Position numbers and translations under genes: made by a program. A DNA stretch of 6,891 bases from an uncultured bacterium (lineage in GTDB: Bacteria > Pseudomonadota > Alphaproteobacteria > CAISDR01): positions 1 through 6,891 of the forward strand of contig CAISDR010000462.1 in the NCBI GenBank assembly GCA_903884125.1, written 5' to 3'. The notes under the pieces were generated by a model, which saw only the letters and a list, made by a program, of their open reading frames with translations, was not told the DNA's origin and ran no database searches. Position 1 is the stretch's first letter; each line of letters begins with the position of its first letter. Positions 1 to 5,809 of the stretch are shown here, in pieces.

Positions 1-509
1 AGCAGGACAAAGGACAGCGCCATCAGGCGTTTGTGCCAGTCCGGATATTTTGAATAGGCAATGGCTAAACCCACAAAACCGCCGATAAAGGCCGCGCCAC
101 CCAGAGATACCAGCGAAAAGGCACGGGCCTGATCGCCCATGCCGATTGATTCCGCTTTAGTTATGGAATTAAGGGCGCTGACGACGATGGTCGCACCAAT
201 TGCACTGAGCAGTGCTACACCCGTGATCCCCCAGGCGCGATGGCTTCCGACCCTGCCGCTGCCGATCAGATGCGTCTGAAACACATATAATGACACCCAG
301 CAGAACATTAATATGCCGTGCAGATGCAGAATATTGCGTCCGCCAAAGGTGCCTTTGGCAACTGGAATCCAGTAAGTGGGCAGGAAACCCAGCACTGCTA
401 TTGCAAGAAATATCCAGCCCAATGTGCGAAAAAATCGGTCGCCCCGCACCTGTGTGAGAACACCGGGACCCTGCCCTGAAAGCGGTGTATCCGGTGACAT
501 GGTTGCCAT
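1..509 (-). CDS. Uncharacterised multi-pass membrane protein with conserved-looking histidines (partial, C-terminus outside window)
   Basis: The frame is open from an ATG at 509 to the left window edge, giving about 169 residues; the C-terminus is missing. A GGGCGGA sequence 7 nt upstream of the ATG supports this start; a second ATG three codons in (500) is possible. After a ~25-residue hydrophilic N-terminus come hydrophobic stretches at about 29-50, 60-82, 94-113 and 131-152, so at least four membrane helices. Histidines sit near helix ends: H62 and H64 (LHLHG), H80 (FQTH), H90 (SHRAWG) and H159 (DWHKRLM). The pattern HG-x(5)-W-x(6)-Q followed by HR-x-x-G and HKRLM resembles a broad group of small uncharacterised membrane proteins that recall DUF2306 or b561-like proteins. 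Haem or metal binding is a guess from the histidines only. It is transcribed divergently from the HNH gene. I am fairly sure it is a real gene, but cannot assign a function. Confidence 0.75.
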   Translation of the reverse strand, partial: MATMSPDTPLSGQGPGVLTQVRGDRFFRTLGWIFLAIAVLGFLPTYWIPVAKGTFGGRNILHLHGILMFCWVSLYVFQTHLIGSGRVGSHRAWGITGVALLSAIGATIVVSALNSITKAESIGMGDQARAFSLVSLGGAAFIGGFVGLAIAYSKYPDWHKRLMALSFVL

Positions 510-574
510 GATGCGTTCCGCCCGGCTGCTGGTAACAATCTGGAAAGACTGTCTGATTCCCCGGTGGTGATCAA

Positions 575-603
575 CCTATAAATAGAAAAGCCATAAGAAT
601 GAA
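575..603 (-). promoter_or_regulatory. Candidate promoter for the partial membrane protein gene
   Basis: On the minus strand TTCATT (603-598) is followed by a 17-nt spacer and TATAGG (580-575). These match the sigma-70 hexamers at 3 of 6 and 4 of 6 positions. Transcription would start near 568, giving a leader of about 60 nt. The area is AT-rich compared with the surroundings, which mildly supports it. This is a pattern match only. Confidence 0.25.
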
Positions 604-607
604 CGGA

Positions 608-639
608 ACGGTATGCTATTGCCGGGGTTCAAATACCGT
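608..639. repeat. Perfect 7-bp inverted repeat with 18-nt spacer
   Basis: ACGGTAT (608-614) and ATACCGT (633-639) are exact reverse complements, with repeat starts 25 bp apart. The repeat lies between the two candidate divergent promoters, where a regulator could bind. By rough count, a repeat of this size and spacing arises by chance in about one of every two regions this long, so it is weak evidence for an operator. Confidence 0.3.
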
Positions 640-643
640 CATC

Positions 644-670
644 TTGCAGTCACGGATAATTGTGTATGCT
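644..670 (+). promoter_or_regulatory. Candidate promoter for the HNH gene
   Basis: TTGCAG (644-649) is followed by a 15-nt spacer and TATGCT (665-670). The spacer is shorter than the usual 17 nt. Transcription would begin about 677 and leave a leader of about 135 nt before the chosen start at 814. This is a weak call based only on hexamer similarity. Confidence 0.25.
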
Positions 671-813
671 AGGGGCATGAGAACGCGATTCGACCTCGCT
701 GTTTTGTCGGTTGCAGGCCCGATGGCCTGGCCGCTTTTCCGTGGCATGCAGCCTTTGGTCCCGGTTCATCCCAGATCGACTTTAAGTCCATGTATTCAAT
801 GGGGTTGCAGCCC

Positions 814-1371
814 ATGACCATTCACGTGGCGCCCGACTCGTGTCCGGCTCTCGTGCTTAATGCCGACTATCGGCCCTTGTCCTATTTTCCCCTTTCGCTT
901 TGGTCCTGGCAGGAAGCGATCAAGGCGGTGTTTCTCGACCGGGTCAATATTGTCTCGGAATATGAAACCATTGTTCGTTCGCCCTCCTTTGAGATGCGTC
1001 TGCCGTCGGTTGTATCGCTGAAGACCTATGTGAAGCCGGCACGCGAGCCAGCTTTCACACGTTTCAACCTGTTCTTGCGAGACCGGTTTTCCTGTCAGTA
1101 TTGCGGCGACCGGGATGATCTGACCTTTGACCACCTGATCCCCCGATCACGCGGTGGTCAGACGACCTGGGAAAATGTGGTCACAGCCTGTGCACCCTGC
1201 AATCTGCGCAAAGGCGGGCATATGCCCTATGAAATCGGCATGTTTCCCGCCCACGAACCGATCCGTCCGGCCGTATCAGACCTTCAGCGCAACGGGCGTC
1301 TGTTTCCACCCAATCACCTGCATGTAAGCTGGATGGACTATCTTTATTGGGACAGCGAACTGGAGCCATAG
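814..1371 (+). CDS. HNH endonuclease family protein, stand-alone
   Basis: This 185-residue protein has an N-terminal block typical of a widespread bacterial HNH family (LVLNADYRPLSYFPLSLW, residues 13-30). A C-terminal zinc-stabilised HNH module follows: C94-x2-C97, D106-H107, N121, C126-x2-C129, then N130 and the RKGG that closes the fold. Both zinc pairs and the catalytic histidine are present, so it should be able to cut or nick nucleic acid. Its target and role are not known. The ATG at 814 is preferred because GGGG lies 9 nt upstream and family members begin shortly before the LNADYRPL block; in-frame ATGs at 790 and 799 lack a clear ribosome site. No methylase, toxin, phage terminase or recombination gene adjoins it, so nothing suggests restriction or a prophage. 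It converges with emrB, with 25 bp between the stops. Confidence 0.9.
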   Translation: MTIHVAPDSCPALVLNADYRPLSYFPLSLWSWQEAIKAVFLDRVNIVSEYETIVRSPSFEMRLPSVVSLKTYVKPAREPAFTRFNLFLRDRFSCQYCGDRDDLTFDHLIPRSRGGQTTWENVVTACAPCNLRKGGHMPYEIGMFPAHEPIRPAVSDLQRNGRLFPPNHLHVSWMDYLYWDSELEP

Positions 1372-1396
1372 GCAAGGCTTTCGCCAAGCATCTGGC

Positions 1397-3037
1397 TCAA
1401 TGCTCGTCAGGGACAGCGGCATTCACCGGCGGCAGGCGGCGCACCAAAAACAGGCAGAATAACGCTGCTACACAAACACCGGTCATCATCATCTGCATAT
1501 CGGCAAAGGTAAGGGCTGCTGCCTGAACCTGTGTCAGGCCCTGCATCATTTTGATCGCGGCCAGTGACCCATCGATGGTCCCGCCGACCCGGTCATTGAT
1601 ATAGGCACCTAGACCTTCGACCGCCGCTGAAATGGATCCGCGCCCATCATTGACCATGTCTGACAGTCGCGAAATATGAAGGCTCTGGCGTGCGATCAGT
1701 TGTGTATTCAATATTGCAAGTCCGATGGCCCCGCCCAGATTCCGCACAAGGGTGAATAGGCCAGACGCGCCCCGAATCTGATCCACCGGCAGATTCCCCA
1801 TCGCAATCATGTTTGATGGAAATGCACATAACATATAACCCAGCCCGCGCAGGATCTGGGCAATCACCATGTCGCCGGTTCCGGACAAGGCGGTCAGACC
1901 GGAATTCAGATAAAGGGCGATGATTGTAAGCCCCAGGCCAATGCCCAGCACCACCCGCACGTCAGCTCGCCGGATCAGCATGGATGACATGGATCCGCCA
2001 GCCATTTGTGCCGCCCCCGTTACCGCCATGATCGTGCCGATATCAAACGAATTGAAATGCAATACGCGCGCGCAATAAAGCGGGATCAGAAATGTCGAGC
2101 CGTAAAGAATAAAACCCAGGGCAAAAACAATCGCACACCCTACTGCAAAATCAGAATTCTTGAAGACACGCAGATTCACAATCGGCCGGTTATAGGTCAG
2201 CGAATGATAAAAAAAGAAAACGCCGGAAACCGTTGATATCATGGTCAGGCCCAATATCAGATCCGACTGGAACCAGTCTTTTTTTGCACCTTCTTCCAGA
2301 ACATATTGCAGCGACCCCAAAAAGCCAGCGATGGACAGAAATCCCAGATAATCAAACTGACGCACCAGTTTGAAATTCGGCCGGTCAATATCCAGACATG
2401 TCAGAATCATGATCGTGACCAAAATCCCCGGTCCAAGATTGATCAGAAAAAGCCAGTGCCACGAAAATGTGGCGGTCAGCCAGCCACCCAAAGTTGGTCC
2501 CATGGTCGGGGCAAAGGTGATGACCAGTGCAGGGATCATTGATGCCATGCCTGATCGCCGGCCACCGAAAATTACAAAGGAACTTGAAAACATCACGGGT
2601 ATCATGGTGCCGCCCAGAAACCCCTGCAGGGCACGGAAAACGATCATGCTTTCGATGTTCCAGGCAAAGGCACAGCCTGCCGATGCCAGCGTGAAACCAA
2701 AACACGAAATGGCAAAAAGAATCCGGGTCGACAGCACGGATGTCAGCCACCCGGTCAGCGGCATGATGATAACCTCGGCAATCAGATAGGCACTTTGCAC
2801 CCAGGAAATTTCATCGGGTGCTGCCAGCAGTCCTGCCTGAATTTCTGATAGCGACGAGGCAACGATCTGAATGTCCAGGATCGCCATGAACATGCCGATG
2901 ATGACACCCAGAAAACCAATCCATAATCGCGTGCGCTCGGCCCCTGTGCGCTGGTCCAAAAGACCAATCGATGTCCGCATGGTTACGGGCTCGGGGGTAT
3001 CCGCCGCCGTAATCTCTGGGGTGCCTGCGCCGGTCAT
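1397..3037 (-). CDS. emrB: EmrB/QacA-type (DHA2) drug:H+ antiporter, inner-membrane subunit of a tripartite pump
   Basis: This 546-residue transporter has the size and hydrophobic pattern of the 14-helix DHA2 branch of the major facilitator superfamily. A ~38-residue cytoplasmic tail precedes helix 1. Family motifs are visible in order: LDIQIV in helix 1 (54-59, motif D1), GWLTSVLSTR (96-105, motif A), RALQG (135-139, motif B) and APTMGPTLGGW in helix 5 (176-186, motif C, the antiporter signature). A long polar stretch at about 450-500 precedes the last helix. It should expel hydrophobic compounds using the proton gradient, passing them to EmrA and an outer-membrane TolC-like channel; the substrate cannot be read from sequence. 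The start ATG overlaps the emrA stop as ATGA (3037-3034), and no good ribosome site precedes it, so translation is probably coupled to emrA. No frameshift or missing motif was seen. Confidence 0.93.
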   Translation of the reverse strand: MTGAGTPEITAADTPEPVTMRTSIGLLDQRTGAERTRLWIGFLGVIIGMFMAILDIQIVASSLSEIQAGLLAAPDEISWVQSAYLIAEVIIMPLTGWLTSVLSTRILFAISCFGFTLASAGCAFAWNIESMIVFRALQGFLGGTMIPVMFSSSFVIFGGRRSGMASMIPALVITFAPTMGPTLGGWLTATFSWHWLFLINLGPGILVTIMILTCLDIDRPNFKLVRQFDYLGFLSIAGFLGSLQYVLEEGAKKDWFQSDLILGLTMISTVSGVFFFYHSLTYNRPIVNLRVFKNSDFAVGCAIVFALGFILYGSTFLIPLYCARVLHFNSFDIGTIMAVTGAAQMAGGSMSSMLIRRADVRVVLGIGLGLTIIALYLNSGLTALSGTGDMVIAQILRGLGYMLCAFPSNMIAMGNLPVDQIRGASGLFTLVRNLGGAIGLAILNTQLIARQSLHISRLSDMVNDGRGSISAAVEGLGAYINDRVGGTIDGSLAAIKMMQGLTQVQAAALTFADMQMMMTGVCVAALFCLFLVRRLPPVNAAVPDEH

Positions 3038-4068
3038 TGCGACTTTTTCGGGCCGGTCCGTGTGTCCACCACGGCCTGAACCGACAGGCCGGGTCGCAAT
3101 TTACCCGCCAGCACGCCCTGATCGGTAAACCTGATGCGCACGGGCACCCGTTGCACCACTTTGGTGAAATTGCCCGTCGCATTTTCCGGCGGCAGTAGCG
3201 AAAACAGCGCACCTGATGCAGGTGCCAGCGATACCACCTCGCCGGTCAGCGTCACATCCGGATAGGCATCAATGCGCAACCGCACGGACTGCCCCGGTGC
3301 CATCTGCGTCAACTGGGTTTCCTTGAAATTGGCATCAACAAAAACGTTCATAATTGGCACAACAGACATCAATACACCGCCAGGACGCACATATTGTCCC
3401 GGCACCACGGATTTATGTCCGACGATGCCCGCCTGCCCGGCCAGGATCTCAGTGTGCTTGAGATCATCGGCGGCCAGATCAAGGGTTGCCTGAGCCTGTG
3501 CCACCAGTGCAGCGCGTGCCGGTCTTGACGTTTCGATGACCTGCAACTGACCCTGCGCCGCGCCGATGGCCGCCTGGGCCCGGGAAACTGCCGCAGTTGC
3601 CTTTGCAAGATCGGCTTCGACCGTCTCCAGCCGCTGGCGCGAAACATTGTCAGCGCGGGCAAGTGATTGAAAGCGGTCGCGGTCCAGTCGGGCCCGACGG
3701 GCTTCGGCCTGTGCAGACGCGCTTTCGGCCTCGGCTGCCCGGATCTGGGCTGCCTGGGCCTCGGCCTGAGCATTCAGATTGCCCAGATTGGCGGTTGCAT
3801 TATCGTAGGCGGCCTGTGCCTGGGCAAACCTTGCCTCAAATTCGTGCCGGTCCAGGCGGACCAGTACATCGCCCGGTGAAACAGTCTGATTGTCAGTGAC
3901 AGGTACTTCGGCCACATAACCGGCGATCTTGGCGCTGATCGGCTCGATATCACCACCCACATAGGCATTATCAGTGGATTCCAGCCAGCGCCATTCGCTC
4001 AACGCGTAACCACCAACGCCCAGCGCAAGGACTGCGGCGGCAGCCGCCCCAAATACCCAAATCTTCAC
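3034..4068 (-). CDS. emrA: EmrA/HlyD-type membrane fusion protein, periplasmic adaptor of the pump
   Basis: With the GTG start at 4068 this is 344 residues, normal for EmrA. An N-terminal membrane anchor (about 3-22) is followed by ESTDNAYVGGDIEPISAKIAG, the usual EmrA/HlyD entry into the barrel-sandwich (lipoyl-like) domain. An Ala/Gln/Glu-rich coiled-coil hairpin spans about 65-185. The second lipoyl half contains GxVGHKSVVPGQYVRPG, and the beta-barrel contains NFKETQL and NFTKVVQRVPVRI. It should link EmrB to an outer-membrane channel, which is not encoded here. The GTG is chosen because AGGAG lies 10 nt upstream and the anchor then sits at the N-terminus. The frame stays open to a TTG at 4170 (378 residues) and has an ATG at 4149; neither has a good ribosome site, and the extra residues look nothing like the family. 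It forms one unit with emrB (4-nt overlap), 136 bp downstream of comF. Confidence 0.9.
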   Translation of the reverse strand: MKIWVFGAAAAAVLALGVGGYALSEWRWLESTDNAYVGGDIEPISAKIAGYVAEVPVTDNQTVSPGDVLVRLDRHEFEARFAQAQAAYDNATANLGNLNAQAEAQAAQIRAAEAESASAQAEARRARLDRDRFQSLARADNVSRQRLETVEADLAKATAAVSRAQAAIGAAQGQLQVIETSRPARAALVAQAQATLDLAADDLKHTEILAGQAGIVGHKSVVPGQYVRPGGVLMSVVPIMNVFVDANFKETQLTQMAPGQSVRLRIDAYPDVTLTGEVVSLAPASGALFSLLPPENATGNFTKVVQRVPVRIRFTDQGVLAGKLRPGLSVQAVVDTRTGPKKSQ

Positions 4069-4078
4069 GCCGGTCGAT

Positions 4079-4083
4079 CTCCT
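4079..4083 (-). promoter_or_regulatory. Shine-Dalgarno site that fixes the emrA start
   Basis: The minus strand reads AGGAG at 4083-4079, then 10 nt to GTG at 4068. It is the best ribosome-binding match anywhere upstream of emrA and is the reason for preferring the GTG over the upstream TTG (4170) and ATG (4149). Confidence 0.6.
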
Positions 4084-4088
4084 GCCGT

Positions 4089-4126
4089 GCCATGGCCGAT
4101 GTTCCGGTGCTTTTGCACCCCATGGC
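4089..4126 (-). promoter_or_regulatory. Two-part inverted repeat (possible RNA hairpin) in the emrA leader
   Basis: An inner stem GGTGC/GCACC (4106-4110 with 4115-4119) encloses a 4-nt loop, AAAA in the transcript. An outer 7-bp pair GCCATGG/CCATGGC (4089-4095 with 4120-4126) flanks it, with a 10-nt bulge on one side. It ends 5 nt before the emrA ribosome-binding site. It could be an RNA structure affecting translation, or a protein-binding site. CCATGG is itself a palindrome, so two copies automatically form an inverted repeat, which lowers the weight of the outer arms. Confidence 0.35.
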
Positions 4127-4178
4127 AATACGAGCAACTTAGCGTGCATCGCACCCGAAGCGAAGGTCAAATTGGTCG

Positions 4179-4195
4179 CAGCACTTTTCGCGCTG
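4179..4195 (-). terminator. Possible hairpin just after comF (weak terminator or attenuator)
   Basis: In the transcript CAGCGC and GUGCUG can pair (6 bp with one G-U) around a GAAAA loop, 9 nt past the comF stop. No run of U follows; the next bases are CGACCAATTTG. It is therefore not a standard intrinsic terminator, and partial read-through into emrAB is likely. Confidence 0.25.
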
Positions 4196-4204
4196 TGCCA
4201 ATTT

Positions 4205-4984
4205 CTAGCCCATGTCAGTGGCCCGCACGACCCGGCACAATGTCAATGCATCGACCTGTATGGCCCCGGCCCCGACCAGCGTCCGTGCCGCTTCTTCCAG
4301 ACTGGCCCCGGTCGTATGCACATCATCGACAATCAGGATACGGGCCCCCTTTATCCGGTCGATCCGGCTCGGATTGGGGGCAAAGGCACCACGGACATTT
4401 TGGCGTCGCCCTTCATGTGACAGCCCCCCCTGGGACGGCGTTGCGCGAATGCGCACCAACAGGTCCGGCACAGCCGGGACCCCGGTCTCGGCGCCAATGG
4501 CCAGTGCCAGTACCGCAGCCTGATTATACCGACGCGCCAGAAGCCGTTTGGAATGGAGCGGTACTGCTGTGATCAGATCGGATCGTCCCAAAAGTTCGGC
4601 CCCGGCGCGGGCCATCCAGCGCGCAAAGGCTGGTGCACAATCCAGCCGGTCCGCGTGCTTAAATGGCAGGACCAGTTGTTTGCTGGCCTCGTCATAGGCC
4701 AGGGCTGCACGAAACTTGGTCACCCGGCCTGAAGTGCCAAGACATGGCGCACACAGGGCCTGAGGTCCGATATCAATTTCAAATGGCAGGCCACAGCGAT
4801 TACAGATCGGACGGTCAATAAAGGTCAGGGTGCGCCAGCAGGCCGAGCAGACATCACCGCCACGGGCAATCGATATCCCGCATGACAGGCAGCGCGGGGG
4901 AATGACAAGATCAAGTCCTAACGCTGCCGCTCTCGTCAAAAGCTGCGCTGCCGTTGTATTTTTGATCGCGCTGAAAAGTGTCAA
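4205..4984 (-). CDS. comF: ComF family phosphoribosyltransferase-like protein
   Basis: This 259-residue protein has the full ComF layout. Two zinc-ribbon-like cysteine groups come first (C32-x2-C35, C46-x2-C49, then C61-x2-C64, C78-x2-C81). A phosphoribosyltransferase fold follows, with RRYNQA (151-156), SQGGLSHEGRRQNVRGAF (184-201) and the PRPP-binding loop ILIVDDVHTTGAS (216-228). In naturally transformable bacteria ComF is needed for DNA uptake and acts in the cytoplasm; in many alphaproteobacteria its role is unclear. The start is a TTG at 4984, supported by GAGGA 4 nt upstream. No in-frame ATG or GTG occurs before the cysteine region, and starting later would cut toward it. No other competence gene is in view. 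It is divergent from the nitroreductase (134 bp) and lies upstream of emrAB on the same strand. Confidence 0.92.
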   Translation of the reverse strand: MTLFSAIKNTTAAQLLTRAAALGLDLVIPPRCLSCGISIARGGDVCSACWRTLTFIDRPICNRCGLPFEIDIGPQALCAPCLGTSGRVTKFRAALAYDEASKQLVLPFKHADRLDCAPAFARWMARAGAELLGRSDLITAVPLHSKRLLARRYNQAAVLALAIGAETGVPAVPDLLVRIRATPSQGGLSHEGRRQNVRGAFAPNPSRIDRIKGARILIVDDVHTTGASLEEAARTLVGAGAIQVDALTLCRVVRATDMG

Positions 4985-4988
4985 TTGG

Positions 4989-4993
4989 TCCTC
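4989..4993 (-). promoter_or_regulatory. Shine-Dalgarno site supporting the TTG start of comF
   Basis: The minus strand reads GAGGA at 4993-4989 and then CCAA before TTG at 4984. The 4-nt spacing is short but workable. The ATG at 4995 overlapping this site is in another frame and runs into a stop after four codons, so the TTG is the likely start. Confidence 0.5.
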
Positions 4994-4996
4994 ATG

Positions 4997-5077
4997 ACAG
5001 GTTGCGCGGACATCACGATCAGCTTGATGGTGGCATGGTGGTGATGCTACAGGCTTTGACAGGCGGTCCGAACCTGT
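4997..5077. repeat. Cluster of ACAGG elements between comF and the nitroreductase gene
   Basis: ACAGG occurs on the plus strand at 4997-5001, 5049-5053 and 5059-5063, and inverted as CCTGT at 5073-5077. The last two form an inverted repeat with a 9-nt spacer that covers the candidate promoter. The longer TGACAGG occurs at both 4995-5001 and 5057-5063. These may be half-sites for a regulator acting on one or both divergent genes; the call rests on spacing and count only. Confidence 0.35.
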
Positions 5078-5082
5078 TCAAT
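5056..5082 (+). promoter_or_regulatory. Candidate promoter for the nitroreductase gene
   Basis: A perfect sigma-70 -35 hexamer TTGACA (5056-5061) is followed by a 15-nt spacer and TTCAAT (5077-5082), which matches 4 of 6 positions of the -10 consensus. The spacer is 2 nt short, which often marks promoters that need an activator. Transcription would begin near 5089, giving a leader of about 30 nt. Confidence 0.35.
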
Positions 5083-5118
5083 CAGCGGGGGCCACGTCCT
5101 AAGCCAAAGGATATTCCC

Positions 5119-5790
5119 ATGACCGTGGTTGATGCCCTGAAAACGCGAATTTCCACCCGGGCATTTCTGGACAAACCGGTATCTGAACCTGTCATCCGCG
5201 CCATTCTGGAAGCTGCCAAATACGCGCCGTCCGGTGGCAATCTGCAGCCCTGGCATGTGCATGTGGTAACAGGCGAAGATCTTGCCCGACTCAAGGCGAT
5301 CATTCGGGAAAAACAGGTCGACAATCCACGCGGCGAGGGAAGTGAATATCATATCTATCCGCCCGAACTGACCGAACCCTACAAGGCGCGCCGTTATAAA
5401 ACCGGCGAGGATTTATACGCAACGATTGGTGTTACACGTGACAACAAGATGGGCCGGCTGATTCAGTTTGCGCGAAATTTTGAATTTTTTGGCGCGCCTG
5501 TGGCTTTGTTTTTTTCTATTGATCGTCAGATGCAACCCGGCCAGTGGTCAGATCTGGGTATGTTCATCCAGTCAGTTATGCTGGTGGCGACCGAAATGGG
5601 CCTTGCCACCTGCGCGCAGGAAGCCTGGGCGATATGGTATAAAACGCTGGGCGAGTATCTGCCGGTACCGGCTGAACATATGCTGTTCTGTGGCATGGCA
5701 CTGGGCTATGCGGATCCCGATGCTGCCATAAATACGCTGCGCACCCAACGCGCCGATCTTTCGGAATTTGTGACCTTTCGCGGATACTAG
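5119..5790 (+). CDS. Nitroreductase family FMN-dependent oxidoreductase
   Basis: This 223-residue protein has the length and landmarks of the nitroreductase superfamily. It has the N-terminal FMN phosphate-binding segment R-x-S-T-R-A-F (10-16), the APSGGNLQPWHV block (36-47), a central helix with GMFIQSVMLVATEMGLATCAQEAW (147-170), and a C-terminal GMALGYADPDAAIN (192-205). Members are usually cytosolic homodimers that use NAD(P)H to reduce nitroaromatics, quinones or related compounds in two-electron steps. It resembles the PnbA/NfnB-like group more than the BluB or SagB branches, but the physiological substrate is unknown. The ATG at 5119 is chosen because AAAGGA lies 7 nt upstream and the FMN motif follows normally. 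The frame is open back to a GTG at 4978, but that would overlap comF and add residues unlike the family. It converges with the diguanylate cyclase gene (19 bp between stops). Confidence 0.9.
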   Translation: MTVVDALKTRISTRAFLDKPVSEPVIRAILEAAKYAPSGGNLQPWHVHVVTGEDLARLKAIIREKQVDNPRGEGSEYHIYPPELTEPYKARRYKTGEDLYATIGVTRDNKMGRLIQFARNFEFFGAPVALFFSIDRQMQPGQWSDLGMFIQSVMLVATEMGLATCAQEAWAIWYKTLGEYLPVPAEHMLFCGMALGYADPDAAINTLRTQRADLSEFVTFRGY

Positions 5791-5809
5791 GCATTGAAAG
5801 CCGATAGGA

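Larger units (their letters stand above)
510..813. other. Divergent intergenic region with no convincing gene
   Basis: About 300 bp separate the starts of the minus-strand membrane protein and the plus-strand HNH gene. It holds a weak promoter-like element for each direction, a 7-bp inverted repeat between them, and a small reading frame at 677-817 that I do not accept as a gene. No RNA gene or terminator was recognised. The plus-strand leader would be long (about 135 nt) if the candidate promoter at 644-670 is used. Confidence 0.6.

Noticed and set aside
626..634. GGTTCAAAT resembling the T-arm loop of a tRNA
   Set aside because: The flanking bases do not form a 5-bp T stem, and no acceptor, D or anticodon arm could be found around it.
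1372..1396. Shared terminator between the convergent HNH and emrB genes
   Set aside because: Only a 3-bp GGC/GCC pairing was seen and there is no T-run on either strand.
2370..2789. 139-codon plus-strand frame opposite emrB
   Set aside because: It lies wholly inside a clear DHA2 transporter gene on the other strand, and its translation is rich in Arg, Pro and Lys with no domain pattern. It is an antisense shadow.
4069..4170. N-terminal extension of EmrA to a TTG at 4170 or ATG at 4149
   Set aside because: The extra residues do not resemble EmrA N-termini and neither start has a ribosome-binding site, whereas GTG at 4068 has AGGAG 10 nt upstream. Not fully excluded.
4087..4572. 161-codon plus-strand frame opposite comF and the emrA leader
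   Set aside because: The composition is dominated by Pro, Arg and Ser and it overlaps the conserved ComF phosphoribosyltransferase region in antisense.
4952..4984. TTGACA at the comF start as a -35 element of an internal promoter
   Set aside because: No acceptable -10 hexamer lies 15-19 nt downstream, and the bases are explained as the TTG start codon plus the second codon.
4978..5118. N-terminal extension of the nitroreductase to a GTG at 4978
   Set aside because: It would overlap comF, adds 47 residues unlike the family, and ignores the well-spaced AAAGGA before the ATG at 5119.
5791..5809. Shared terminator between the convergent nitroreductase and diguanylate cyclase genes
   Set aside because: The 19-bp gap has no stable inverted repeat and no T-run.
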